Of a stretch of DNA of 64,000 nucleotides, positions 46,928 to 57,088 are shown in pieces. The DNA is from Streptomyces spiralis (GTDB taxonomy: Bacteria; Actinomycetota; Actinomycetes; Streptomycetales; Streptomycetaceae). A program made the translations under genes and the position numbers. Numbering within the stretch: position 1 is the stretch's first letter; every line of letters starts with the position of its first letter. Location of the stretch: the NCBI RefSeq assembly GCF_014654675.1, contig NZ_BNBC01000047.1:1-64000 (forward strand). Direction: 5' to 3'. Below the pieces are notes generated by a model. It was not told where the DNA came from, did no database searches, and saw nothing but the letters and a program-made list of their open reading frames with translations.

Positions 46928-47467
46928 ATGGGACTGTCATTCCACCGGAACGACGACGGCACCGTGACCGGTCGGAACGAGGACACGGGGTTCACCGTGA
47001 CACTGGCCGAGGAGGAAGAGGTCAAGCGGCAGTTGTACGAGGACGCCGGCTGGGAGTACACGCCTCCGCCTCCGCCGGTCCCACCGGGTTTTCACCGGTT
47101 CTGCCTGATGGACGATTCCTTCGACGCCGGCGGGTTCCAGGACGTGCGGTACGCGGCCCTGCGGGCGCATCCGCCCGAGGGCTGTGTACCGGCCGACAGG
47201 GGTGGCTTCGCCCTGGAGTGCGAGCGTCCGGGGAGGTCGCTGTTGGACGCCGTGGCCGGCACGATCGCCGAGATCCGCCGTGAGCACGGGCTCGTGATGA
47301 ACAGCCTGGGCATCGAGAAACCCCAGGAATGGCTCGGCGACGACAGGAACGGCCACCCGGCGCAGGTCGTGGCGCACCTGCTGCTGACGGCCGCTCACCG
47401 TGCCTCCTTGCTCGGATACGGTCGCAAGGACCTGGTCCGGCTGCTGGACGCGGCGGGCGTCGTGTAG
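46928..47467 (+). CDS. Hypothetical 179-residue protein
   Basis: Preceded by GAAGGAGA at 9 nt before ATG 46928. The N-terminus is acidic (LAEEEEVKRQLYEDAG) and joins a proline run (YTPPPPPVPPGF). The rest is helical, with SLLDAVAGTIAEIRREHG and PQEWLGDDRNGH. No membrane segment or signal peptide. I recognise no family; it lies 121 nt after the PASTA protein gene and could be co-transcribed. Confidence 0.75.
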   Translation: MGLSFHRNDDGTVTGRNEDTGFTVTLAEEEEVKRQLYEDAGWEYTPPPPPVPPGFHRFCLMDDSFDAGGFQDVRYAALRAHPPEGCVPADRGGFALECERPGRSLLDAVAGTIAEIRREHGLVMNSLGIEKPQEWLGDDRNGHPAQVVAHLLLTAAHRASLLGYGRKDLVRLLDAAGVV

Positions 47468-47550
47468 GGACCGCTCGGCCTGGGCGCCGGGGTGTGGGAA
47501 TCGGAGCGCCGCGCATCGTGTAAGGGCCGTGCGTGGAAGGATGCCGCACC

Positions 47551-48243
47551 ATGAGCGCGTCGCCGGCGGTACGGAGTGTGCGTGCCCTGGTGTTCGCCGC
47601 GGTGTGTGTGCTGCTCGCCGCCGCTGGACACGGGCTCGCCATGGGGGACATGCCGTCGTTGTGGGCCGACGGCGCCGGCTTCCTCGGCGTCTTCGCCGCC
47701 GGGTGGCTGCTGGGAGGCAGGGAGCGGTCCCTGCCCGGGATCGGCGCGACGATGCTCGCCACCCAGGCGTGCCTGCATGTCGCCTTCGATGCGGCGCGGC
47801 CCCGGACGGCATATACGGGAGGGCGCGGCGGCTCCTTTCCTGCCATGCCGTCGATGGCGTCCATGCCTGTGTCCGCCCACGGTCCGGACAGCGCCGCCGC
47901 GAACGGCATGCACACGGTCTTCGCTCACGCCCACGCCTTGCCCTTACCGGCGATGCCCACACACGAGCTCAGCCGGCACGCCGTAGCCGCTCACGTCCTG
48001 GCCGCGCTGGTCGCTTCCTGGTGGCTGCGGCGCGGTGAGGCGGCGCTGTGGTCGGTGCTGCGCCGGGCCGTCGCCGGCGTCCCGCGCCTCGCGTCCTGGT
48101 GGCGGAGCGTGCACGTGCCGCTGCCCGCACCGGCTGTGCGCGGCTGCCGCGCCTTCGCCGTGGCCTCCCCGCCGTCCGCCCTCCTGCTGCGGCACGCCGT
48201 GATTCGTCGCGGTCCGCCGGCCCGGATCCCGTACCCCGTCTGA
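47551..48243 (+). CDS. His/Met-rich integral membrane protein beside YcnI
   Basis: A 230-residue membrane protein with about four hydrophobic helices (ALVFAAVCVLLAAAGHGLAM, FLGVFAAGWLLGG, MLATQACLHVAFDA, VAAHVLAALVASWWL). Between the third and fourth helix is a loop rich in Met and His (PAMPSMASMPVSAHG, GMHTVFAHAHALPLPAMPTH) that looks like a copper-binding segment. It lies 39 nt before a YcnI gene, and such pairs are seen near copper genes. ATG 47551 is used; GTG 47533 is in frame. Function as copper sensor, carrier or transporter is inference. Confidence 0.75.
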   Translation: MSASPAVRSVRALVFAAVCVLLAAAGHGLAMGDMPSLWADGAGFLGVFAAGWLLGGRERSLPGIGATMLATQACLHVAFDAARPRTAYTGGRGGSFPAMPSMASMPVSAHGPDSAAANGMHTVFAHAHALPLPAMPTHELSRHAVAAHVLAALVASWWLRRGEAALWSVLRRAVAGVPRLASWWRSVHVPLPAPAVRGCRAFAVASPPSALLLRHAVIRRGPPARIPYPV

Positions 48244-48282
48244 ACCCCCACACCACCCTCCCAGTACGGAGATCCATCAGTC

Positions 48283-49011
48283 ATGCCCACTACTCGTACC
48301 ACCGTCGGCACCCTGCGCCGGGCCGGCCTCGTCACCGCTCTCGCCACCGCCGGAGTACTCACGGCCGCGGGCGCCGCCTCGGCGCACGTCACCGTCCACC
48401 CCGACAACTACGCCAAGGGGGCCACGGACGGAGTCCTGACCTTCCGCGTCCCCAACGAGGAGGACTCGGCGAGCACCACCAAGGTCCAGGTCTTCCTGCC
48501 CACCGACCACCCGGTCCTCGGCGCGCTCGTCACGCCGCGGGACGGATGGACGGCGAAGATGACGACGAGCAAACTCAAGACGCCGGTCAAGACCGACGAC
48601 GGGACCATCACCGAGGCCGTCTCGGAGATCACCTGGACCGGAGGGAAGATCGGGCCCGGTCAGTACCAGGACTTCGATGTCGCCTTCGGTCAACTGCCCG
48701 ACGACGTCGGCCGGCTGACCTTCAAGACCCTGCAGACGTACTCCGACGGCAAGGTCGTCCGCTGGATCGAGGAGCCGCAGGGCGGCGAGGAGCCGGAGAA
48801 CCCTGCGCCGGTGCTCAAGCTCACCGCCGAGGGCGGTGGGGAGACCACCGCCACTTCCGGGAACGCCAAGGCCGCCTCCGCCTCGTCCACCGCCTCGTCC
48901 TCCGGTGACTCCACCGCTCGCGGCCTCGGCATCGCGGGGCTGGTGGTGGGTGTGCTCGGGCTCGCCGCCGCCGTCTTCGCCGTCGTACGGACGCGGTCGG
49001 CGCGGTCGTAG
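48283..49011 (+). CDS. ycnI: YcnI-family (DUF1775) copper-binding membrane protein
   Basis: A 242-residue exported protein. The signal peptide ends ASA and leaves His as the first mature residue (AHVTVHPDNY), the copper ligand of the family. The Ig-like DUF1775 domain (about 34-165) includes FRVPNEEDSASTTKVQVF and the conserved Trp in KVVRWIEE. A Ser/Ala/Thr linker and a C-terminal membrane helix (LGIAGLVVGVLGLAAAVFAV) anchor it outside the cell. YcnI binds Cu(II), and probably acts in copper trafficking. It follows the His/Met-rich membrane protein gene and precedes a strong hairpin. Confidence 0.9.
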   Translation: MPTTRTTVGTLRRAGLVTALATAGVLTAAGAASAHVTVHPDNYAKGATDGVLTFRVPNEEDSASTTKVQVFLPTDHPVLGALVTPRDGWTAKMTTSKLKTPVKTDDGTITEAVSEITWTGGKIGPGQYQDFDVAFGQLPDDVGRLTFKTLQTYSDGKVVRWIEEPQGGEEPENPAPVLKLTAEGGGETTATSGNAKAASASSTASSSGDSTARGLGIAGLVVGVLGLAAAVFAVVRTRSARS

Positions 49012-49040
49012 CGACGCATCTCCCGGGTGCGGGAACGGCA

Positions 49041-49088
49041 CGCGGGAACGGCCCGAATCACGGGGATGTGGTCCGGGCCGTTCCCGCG
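49041..49088. terminator. Terminator after ycnI
   Basis: A perfect 15-bp stem CGCGGGAACGGCCCG and complement with an 18-nt loop, 29 nt after the stop codon. Confidence 0.85.
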
Positions 49089-49209
49089 TCGCGGAACGTT
49101 CGGCCATCCCCACAGCCCGATGAGTTTCCCGGTGATCCGCGGTCATAGGTCGCGGGTTTCAGCCCGGTCTCGCCCAACGGTCTTGATCCACCAGTAGACA
49201 AGGAGCGCC

Positions 49210-49818
49210 ATGAGGATCGTCGTCATCAACCACGTCACCCTGGACGGCGTCATGCAAGGACCCGGCCGCTCCGACGAGGACACCCGCGACGGATTCCCCC
49301 ACGGCGGCTGGGCCGCTGAACGGGGCGGGGACGACGACGTCACGAGGGCATGGGGCCGGCGGCTGGCCGCCGGCAGCGGGTACCTCTTGGGCCGCCGCAC
49401 CTACCAGGACGTTCTGGCCCACTGGAACACCCAGGACAGCCCGTTCCGTGATGCCCTCAACAACGCCCCCAAGTACGTCGTGTCCAACACCCTGGCCGAG
49501 CCCCTGCCGTGGCCGAACTCCACACTGCTCAGCGGCGACATCCCCGCAGCGGTCGCCGAACTCAGGAAGACCCCGGGCAACGACCTGCACATCATGGGCA
49601 GCGGTGCGTTGATCCGAACTCTCGCCCCGCTCGGCCTCATCGACGAATACCTGCTCTGCATCCACCCGCTCGTCCTGGGCGTCGGACGCCGCCTGTTCGC
49701 CGACGGTTTCGTTCCGACCACGTTCGACGTCGCCGACACGATCTCAACGGCCACCGGCGTGATCATCGCCGGCTATCGGCCCCACCCCCGTGGCCCGGTG
49801 AGGGCGGAGCGTGGCTGA
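49210..49818 (+). CDS. RibD C-terminal / dihydrofolate-reductase-family protein
   Basis: A 202-residue reductase-like protein. It starts MRIVVINHVTLDGVMQGPGR, and has LLGRRTYQDV, NLHIMGSGALI-type NADPH loop (DLHIMGSGALIRTL) and LVLGVGRRLFADG. RibD-C proteins reduce pyrimidinones or pterins with NADPH. ATG 49210 follows AAGGAG closely. It is monocistronic and converges with the CDP-alcohol phosphotransferase gene, 18 nt away. Its position next to a pyrimidine/pterin-type cluster may be meaningful or coincidental; stand-alone copies are common. Confidence 0.88.
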   Translation: MRIVVINHVTLDGVMQGPGRSDEDTRDGFPHGGWAAERGGDDDVTRAWGRRLAAGSGYLLGRRTYQDVLAHWNTQDSPFRDALNNAPKYVVSNTLAEPLPWPNSTLLSGDIPAAVAELRKTPGNDLHIMGSGALIRTLAPLGLIDEYLLCIHPLVLGVGRRLFADGFVPTTFDVADTISTATGVIIAGYRPHPRGPVRAERG

Positions 49819-49836
49819 TCGCCTCGACGCGTGACG

Positions 49837-50694
49837 TCAAGCCGCCCGCGCGCCCTCCATCATCTCGTCGACGGGTTCCCCGGCGAGGGCCGGGACGGGC
49901 TCTGCTACGGGCTCCGTCACGGGGACCGCCTTCCGCACCGGATGGATCCCGGCAGCTGCAACCGTCCGCGTCCGCGAGGTCCGCCACAGCCACAGCACAT
50001 CCCGCCCGAACGACCACACCAGCAGCGCCAGCGCCAGCAGCACCACGCCCGCGTTCGCCCGGTGCGGCAGCAGGCCCGAGCCCGCCAGGAGCAGGAGGAT
50101 GCCCTGGAGCGCGGCCACCGTCTTGCGGGCCGTGCTCGGCGGGAGGGGGGCGTTGAGCCAGGGCAGGGCGCGGGCGGCGGCGACGAAGGCGTAGCGCATG
50201 CCGCCGATCAGGAGGACCCACGGGCCCAGGTCCATCGAGACGTAGACGCTGAGCACCAGGATCAGGAACGCGTCGACCTCCATGTCGAAGCGGGCGCCCA
50301 GTGCCGTGGACGTGCCGGTGCGGCGGGCCACCTTGCCGTCGACGCCGTCCAGGATCAGGGCCACCGCCGTCAGACCGACCAGCAGCGAGACCGGCGGCGA
50401 GCTCTCGAAGGAGTCCGCGACCAGCGCCGTCACACCGCCGACGAGGGTGGCCCGGCCGAGTGTCACCCGGTTGGCCGCGCCGAAGGAGCGCAGTCGCGAA
50501 CGGTGCAGGGCCCGGGAGAGCACCGCCCAGGTGGCGATCGCGAAGACCAGGCCGGTCACCCAGCCCGCCGGGCCCATGCCGATCGCCGTGCCGAGCAGGG
50601 CCAGGAGCAGGATCTGCACACCCGCTCCCACCGCGGTCTCCTGCTGGACCGGCCTGAGGCCTGACCTGGCGTCGTACGTGTTGTTCAGGGCCAC
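49837..50694 (-). CDS. CDP-alcohol phosphatidyltransferase family protein
   Basis: A 285-residue integral membrane enzyme with about seven helices. The complete catalytic motif of the family is present: DG-V-DGKVARR, then G...D...D in TALGARFDMEVDAF (DGxxAR, 8 residues, GxxxDxxxD). It transfers a phosphoalcohol from a CDP-alcohol to an acceptor alcohol at the membrane. GTG 50694 was chosen because GGAGGG is 7 nt upstream; the longer frame has no such site. It is divergent from the alcohol dehydrogenase gene, with 107 nt between them, and is probably regulated together. The acceptor is unknown; inositol phosphate, glycerol phosphate and others are used in the family. Confidence 0.88.
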   Translation of the reverse strand: MALNNTYDARSGLRPVQQETAVGAGVQILLLALLGTAIGMGPAGWVTGLVFAIATWAVLSRALHRSRLRSFGAANRVTLGRATLVGGVTALVADSFESSPPVSLLVGLTAVALILDGVDGKVARRTGTSTALGARFDMEVDAFLILVLSVYVSMDLGPWVLLIGGMRYAFVAAARALPWLNAPLPPSTARKTVAALQGILLLLAGSGLLPHRANAGVVLLALALLVWSFGRDVLWLWRTSRTRTVAAAGIHPVRKAVPVTEPVAEPVPALAGEPVDEMMEGARAA

Positions 50695-50712
50695 CGCACA
50701 CCCTCCGGCCGA

Positions 50713-50742
50713 GTGACAGAGTCGATCAACGCCGCGTACTGT
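50713..50742 (+). promoter_or_regulatory. Candidate promoter of the plus-strand cluster
   Basis: GTGACA and TACTGT are 18 bp apart, about 60 nt before the dehydrogenase start. Confidence 0.45.
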
Positions 50743-50801
50743 GCGCGGCCTGTGCACATCTCCGTACGTGAACAACTTCCCGATCGTTCAGGAGGCCGCC
50801 C

Positions 50802-51785
50802 ATGAACCGTTCCGCACGTGCGTTCTGGCTCCGTTCGCCCGGCGAGGGCGAGGTGCGTGACATGCGTCTTCCGGAGCCCGGCGAGGGCGAGGTCGTCGTC
50901 CGGGCGCTGTACTCGGGGATCAGCCGGGGTACGGAGACGCTGGTGTTCCGAGGCGGGGTGCCCGCCGGCCAGTACGAGGCCATGCGGGCGCCGTTCCAGG
51001 AGGGCGACTTCCCGGGGCCGGTGAAGTACGGCTACCTGAGTGTGGGGGTGGTGGAGGAGGGACCGGGCGAGCTGGTCGGGCGTACCGTCTTCTGTCTCTA
51101 TCCGCACCAGACCCGCTATGTCGTCCCGGCCGCCGCCGTGACCCCCGTACCGGACTCCGTCCCCGCCGGGCGGGCCGTGCTCGCGGGCACCGTCGAGACC
51201 GCCGTCAACGCCCTGTGGGACGCCGCGCCCCTGGTCGGCGACCGGATCGCCGTGGTCGGCGGCGGGATGGTCGGCTGTTCGGTGGCCGCGCTGCTGGCCC
51301 GGTTCCCCGGTGTGCGCGTGCAACTGGTGGACGCCGATCCCGCCCGCGCCAAGGTCGCCGAGGCCCTCGGTGTCGGCTTCGCCCTGCCCGGGGAGGCGCT
51401 CGGGGAGTGCGACCTCGTGGTGCACGCCAGCGCCACGGAACAGGGCCTGGCCCGTGCCCTGGAACTGCTCACCGCCGAGGGCACGGTCATCGAACTCAGC
51501 TGGTACGGCGACCGGAGGGTCTCCCTTCCGCTCGGCGAGGCGTTCCACTCCCGTCGGCTGGTCATCCGCAGCAGCCAGGTCGGCACCGTCTCCCCGGCCC
51601 GCCGCGGCAACCGTACGTACGCCGACCGGCTCGCCCTCGCCCTCGACCTGCTCGCCGCCCCGGAGTTGGACGCCCTCGTCACCGGGGAGTCCGCCTTCGA
51701 GGAGTTGCCGGACGTCATGCCCGAGCTCGCCTCGGGGCGGATACCGGCGCTGTGTCACCGGATCCGGTACGACACGAGTGCCTGA
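50802..51785 (+). CDS. Zinc-type (MDR) alcohol dehydrogenase lacking the usual catalytic Cys
   Basis: A 327-residue medium-chain dehydrogenase/reductase. The Rossmann motif VVGGGMVGCSVAALL is clear near residue 148. At the place where zinc enzymes have a Cys-containing motif, this protein reads SGISRGTETLVF, and no four-cysteine structural zinc loop is seen, so it is probably zinc-independent; BchC-like oxidoreductases look like this. ATG 50802 follows CAGGAGG. It starts a row of genes with the PTPS-like, glycosyltransferase and methyltransferase genes. The substrate is unknown; an alcohol or sugar intermediate of the same pathway is likely. Confidence 0.85.
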   Translation: MNRSARAFWLRSPGEGEVRDMRLPEPGEGEVVVRALYSGISRGTETLVFRGGVPAGQYEAMRAPFQEGDFPGPVKYGYLSVGVVEEGPGELVGRTVFCLYPHQTRYVVPAAAVTPVPDSVPAGRAVLAGTVETAVNALWDAAPLVGDRIAVVGGGMVGCSVAALLARFPGVRVQLVDADPARAKVAEALGVGFALPGEALGECDLVVHASATEQGLARALELLTAEGTVIELSWYGDRRVSLPLGEAFHSRRLVIRSSQVGTVSPARRGNRTYADRLALALDLLAAPELDALVTGESAFEELPDVMPELASGRIPALCHRIRYDTSA

Positions 51786-51790
51786 CCTGA

Positions 51791-53489
<1,699 letters not shown>

Positions 53490-53493
<4 letters not shown>

Positions 53494-54542
53494 GGAAGAC
53501 GACCGCGCTGTCCGCCGGTCGCGGATCGGTGACCCCCGGCAAGGACGCCGCACCCGGTTCCGACACGGTGATCCCCGGCAAGAACCCCGCAACCGGCCCC
53601 GACACGGTGATCCCGGGCGCCGGTCCCGCCCCCCGGCCCGGCGAGCGGGCCACCGTGCGTCTGCGGGCGGACGGGCCCGAGGAGCCGCCGGCCGAGCACG
53701 CGCCCGAGGAGCCGTCCCGGTACGCGCCCGAGTGGCTGCGGCTGCGGGAGACGGCCGACGCGGCGGCACGGGCCACGGAACTGCTCGATCCGCTGCGGAC
53801 CCGGATCGCCGGCCGGCCGGACCCGCACGGCGGGCTCGTCGTGCACGACCTGGGCTGCGGCACCGGATCGATGGGCCGCTGGCTCGCCCCCCGGCTGGAC
53901 GGCGCCCAGCACTGGATCCTGCACGACCGCGACCCCTACCTGCTGCACTTCGCCGCGGTGGCCGCGGCGGGCGCCGCCGCCGACGGCAGCCGGATCACCG
54001 TGGAGACCCGGCGCGGCGACGTCGCCCGGCTGACGCCGGACGCCCTGGCCGGCGCCTCCCTGGTGACGGCGTCGGCGCTGCTGGACGTCCTCACCCGTGA
54101 CGAGGTCGGCGCCCTCGCCGCCGCCTGCGCCGGGGCGGGCTGCCCCGCGCTGCTCACCCTGTCCGTGGTGGGCAGGGTCGAGCTGACCCCGGCCCACCCG
54201 CTTGACGCCGAGCTCACCGAGGCGTTCAACGCTCACCAGCGCCGGAGCGGACTGCTCGGCCCGGACGCGGTGACGGCGGCCTGCGAGGCCTTCGCCGCAA
54301 GCGGCGTCACCGTACGCGTGTGTCCGAGCCCCTGGCGGCTCGGGCCCGATCAGCGCGAACTGACCGCCCAGTGGCTGCGCGGCTGGGTGGGCGCGGCCGT
54401 CGAGCAGCGCCCCGGACTGAGGCCGCGCGCCGACCGTTTCCTCGCCGAGCGCCTGGAGGCCTGCGCGGCGGGGGAGTTGAGGGTGACCGTCCACCACAGT
54501 GACCTGCTCGCGCTGCCGGGTCCCACGGGCGGTGACGCATGA
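53490..54542 (+). CDS. SAM-dependent methyltransferase
   Basis: A 350-residue class I methyltransferase. The SAM-binding motif LVVHDLGCGTGSMGRWL lies near residue 118; LVTASALLDVLTRDEV is the post-motif region. An N-terminal 70-residue tail is low complexity, with two DTVIPGK-like repeats (SDTVIPGKNPATGP and PDTVIPGAGP). ATG 53490 overlaps the glycosyltransferase stop (ATGA). Target atom unknown, but membership of the operon suggests the glycosylated pyrimidine or pterin product. Confidence 0.87.
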
Positions 54543-55681
54543 GCGCGCAGACGGTGGACGTACGAACCGCACCACACCCGCCCCGGCCGGCAGCGCCCCC
54601 GCCCCGGCGGCCCGCCCTCCTGTCCCGCCCCCGGGTGCGCGCGCTGCGCGCCCACGTCGGCACCGTCGCCGGCGTCGTGATCCTCGCCGTGCTGCTGTGG
54701 CGGCTGGGCACCGGAGTGCTCCTTCAGGGACTGCGCCGGCTCGACGCACCCTCGCTGTCCGCGGCACTCGCGATCGGGCTGGTCACCACCGTGTGCAGCG
54801 CCTGGCGCTGGCAGTTGGTGGCCCGCGGTCTGCGCATCCGGCTGCCGCTCGGCGCGGCCGTGGCCGACTACTACCGTGCGCTGTTCCTGAACGCCGCCCT
54901 GCCCGGCGGCGTCCTGGGCGATGTGCACCGGGCGGTGCGGCACGGGCAGAGCGCCGGGGACATCGGCCGCGGGGTGCGGGCCGTGGTCCTGGAGCGGGTC
55001 GCCGGGCAGCTCGCGCTCACCGTCACGGGTACGGCGATGCTGCTGACCCTGCCCTCCCCGGTCCGGGCCCAGGCCCTGCACCTCGCACCGCTCGTCGCCC
55101 TCGCCGTCGTCGGGGCGCTCGCGGTGCTGCTCGCGCTGCACATGAACCGGGCGGCGCCCTCCCGCCGCGGGCGCGCCCTGGACCGCATGCTCGGCGAGGC
55201 GCGTGCGGGCCTGCTGTCCCGCCGCAACGGGCCGGGTGTGGCCCTGTCCTCCGCCGTCGTCCTCGCCGGGCACTTCGCGACGTTCCTGGTAGCCGCCCGG
55301 GTCGCCGGCTGCACCGCCCCGGTGCCCGTGCTGCTGCCGCTGGCGGTGCTGGCGCTGGCCGCCATGGGACTGCCGCTGAACGTAGGCGGGTTCGGACCCA
55401 GGGAGGGCGTCACCGCGTGGGCGTTCGGCGCCGCCGGACTGGGGGCGAGCACCGGAGTGGCCGTGGCGGTGGTGTACGGGGTGCTGAGCTTCGTGGCGAG
55501 CCTGCCGGGCGCGCTCGTCCTGGTCGCCCGTCGCCGTACCGGCGGCTACGCGCCGGCGGTGCCGGCCGACGTCAGCAGCGAGAAATACGGTGCGAAGGAA
55601 TCCGCGAGGCTCGCCAGCAGTTCCTTGCCCTTTTCCGGAGTCCCCAGGGAAGGACGGCCGATGACGCCCGATTCGGTATAG
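54539..55681 (+). CDS. Lysylphosphatidylglycerol-synthase-like membrane protein (flippase-like, UPF0104 family)
   Basis: A 380-residue integral membrane protein of about eight helices. Family features include WRWQLVARGLRIRLPLG, YYRALFLNAALPGGVLGDV and LPLNVGGFGPREGVTAWAF. It has only the membrane domain, not the cytosolic aminoacyl-transfer domain. Such proteins are proposed to move lipid-linked substrates across membranes. ATG 54539 overlaps the methyltransferase stop. The last 50 residues extend into, and run antisense to, the convergent creatininase gene (136 nt of shared DNA). In the cluster it may export the finished product. Confidence 0.83.
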   Translation: MSAQTVDVRTAPHPPRPAAPPPRRPALLSRPRVRALRAHVGTVAGVVILAVLLWRLGTGVLLQGLRRLDAPSLSAALAIGLVTTVCSAWRWQLVARGLRIRLPLGAAVADYYRALFLNAALPGGVLGDVHRAVRHGQSAGDIGRGVRAVVLERVAGQLALTVTGTAMLLTLPSPVRAQALHLAPLVALAVVGALAVLLALHMNRAAPSRRGRALDRMLGEARAGLLSRRNGPGVALSSAVVLAGHFATFLVAARVAGCTAPVPVLLPLAVLALAAMGLPLNVGGFGPREGVTAWAFGAAGLGASTGVAVAVVYGVLSFVASLPGALVLVARRRTGGYAPAVPADVSSEKYGAKESARLASSSLPFSGVPREGRPMTPDSV

Positions 55682-56322
55682 GCGGACATTCCGGAGGTCA
55701 GCAGATGGCGTCGGTCGTCCGCGACGAAGTCGGCCTTTTCGTAACCGGCCCGGACCATTTCGGGATGAGCGTGCAGAAGAATGGAGGTCTCGATTTCCCC
55801 CGCATGCATGTCGGTGAGCAACGAGGTACGGACACCGGCCCGTTCCCGGGCGGTTTCCCAGTCCTCCGCGGCCGGGAAGAGCGCCATGCGCTCGCCGCGC
55901 GCGGAGGCCTCCTGGACCACGTTGCCCAGCACGTAGTTCCCGCCGTGGCCGTTGACGACCACCAGGGCCTCGACGCCGGAGCGGCGCAGTGAGTCCGCGA
56001 TGTCCCGCACCACCGAATGAAGGGTCACCGAAGAGATGCTGACGGTCCCCGGCCAGGCCGCGTGCTCGTGCGAGCAGGAGATCGTCACCGGCGGCAGCAG
56101 GTGCACCGGGTACGCGTCGGCGATCTCCCGGGCGATGGCACAGGCGACCAGCGTGTCGGTGGCCAGCGGCAGGAACGCGCCGTGCTGCTCGAAACTCCCC
56201 ACAGGCAGCACGGCCACCTCCGGTGAGCGGCCCGCCCCCCGATTCCGTACGTCTTCCGTGGTGTCCGCCGGCAACAGGCCACCCGCACCAGGTGCCGTCG
56301 GCCGTGTTTCCGAACCACTCAT
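55546..56322 (-). CDS. Creatininase-family amidohydrolase, probable FAPy deformylase (ArfB-like)
   Basis: A 258-residue creatininase-fold enzyme. The metal ligands are all visible: Glu and His in VGSFEQHGAFLP, Asp in ATDTLV, His in VVNGHGGNYV and Glu in MHAGEIETS. The family includes creatininase, MftE and archaeal ArfB, which removes the formyl group from FAPy, the product of GTP cyclohydrolase III. It is divergent from, and 38 nt away from, a GTP cyclohydrolase II with the residue change that yields FAPy, so an ArfB-like role is the simplest reading. No mycofactocin genes are nearby. Its 3' end overlaps the convergent membrane-protein gene. Confidence 0.82.
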   Translation of the reverse strand: MSGSETRPTAPGAGGLLPADTTEDVRNRGAGRSPEVAVLPVGSFEQHGAFLPLATDTLVACAIAREIADAYPVHLLPPVTISCSHEHAAWPGTVSISSVTLHSVVRDIADSLRRSGVEALVVVNGHGGNYVLGNVVQEASARGERMALFPAAEDWETARERAGVRTSLLTDMHAGEIETSILLHAHPEMVRAGYEKADFVADDRRHLLTSGMSAYTESGVIGRPSLGTPEKGKELLASLADSFAPYFSLLTSAGTAGA

Positions 56323-56347
56323 AGTTTCCCGGCCTTTCGTCTCTGCT

Positions 56348-56360
56348 TAGGATCCAGATC
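56348..56360 (+). promoter_or_regulatory. -10 box of a leaderless promoter for the GTP cyclohydrolase
   Basis: TAGGAT at 56348-56353 lies 7 nt before ATG 56361, so transcription would start on the A of the start codon. No ribosome-binding site is present in the 38-nt divergent spacer for this gene. Confidence 0.5.
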
Positions 56361-57032
<672 letters not shown>

Positions 57033-57088
57033 GGCGGGAAGGGTGTCTTCGGGCCCGGCGGCCGTCCCGAGGCCGGGAACCCGCAGCC

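Noticed and set aside
55546-56322. Mycofactocin MftE
   Set aside because: MftE is also a creatininase-family protein, but no mftA-D or other mycofactocin gene is near; the cyclohydrolase neighbour favours an ArfB-like role.
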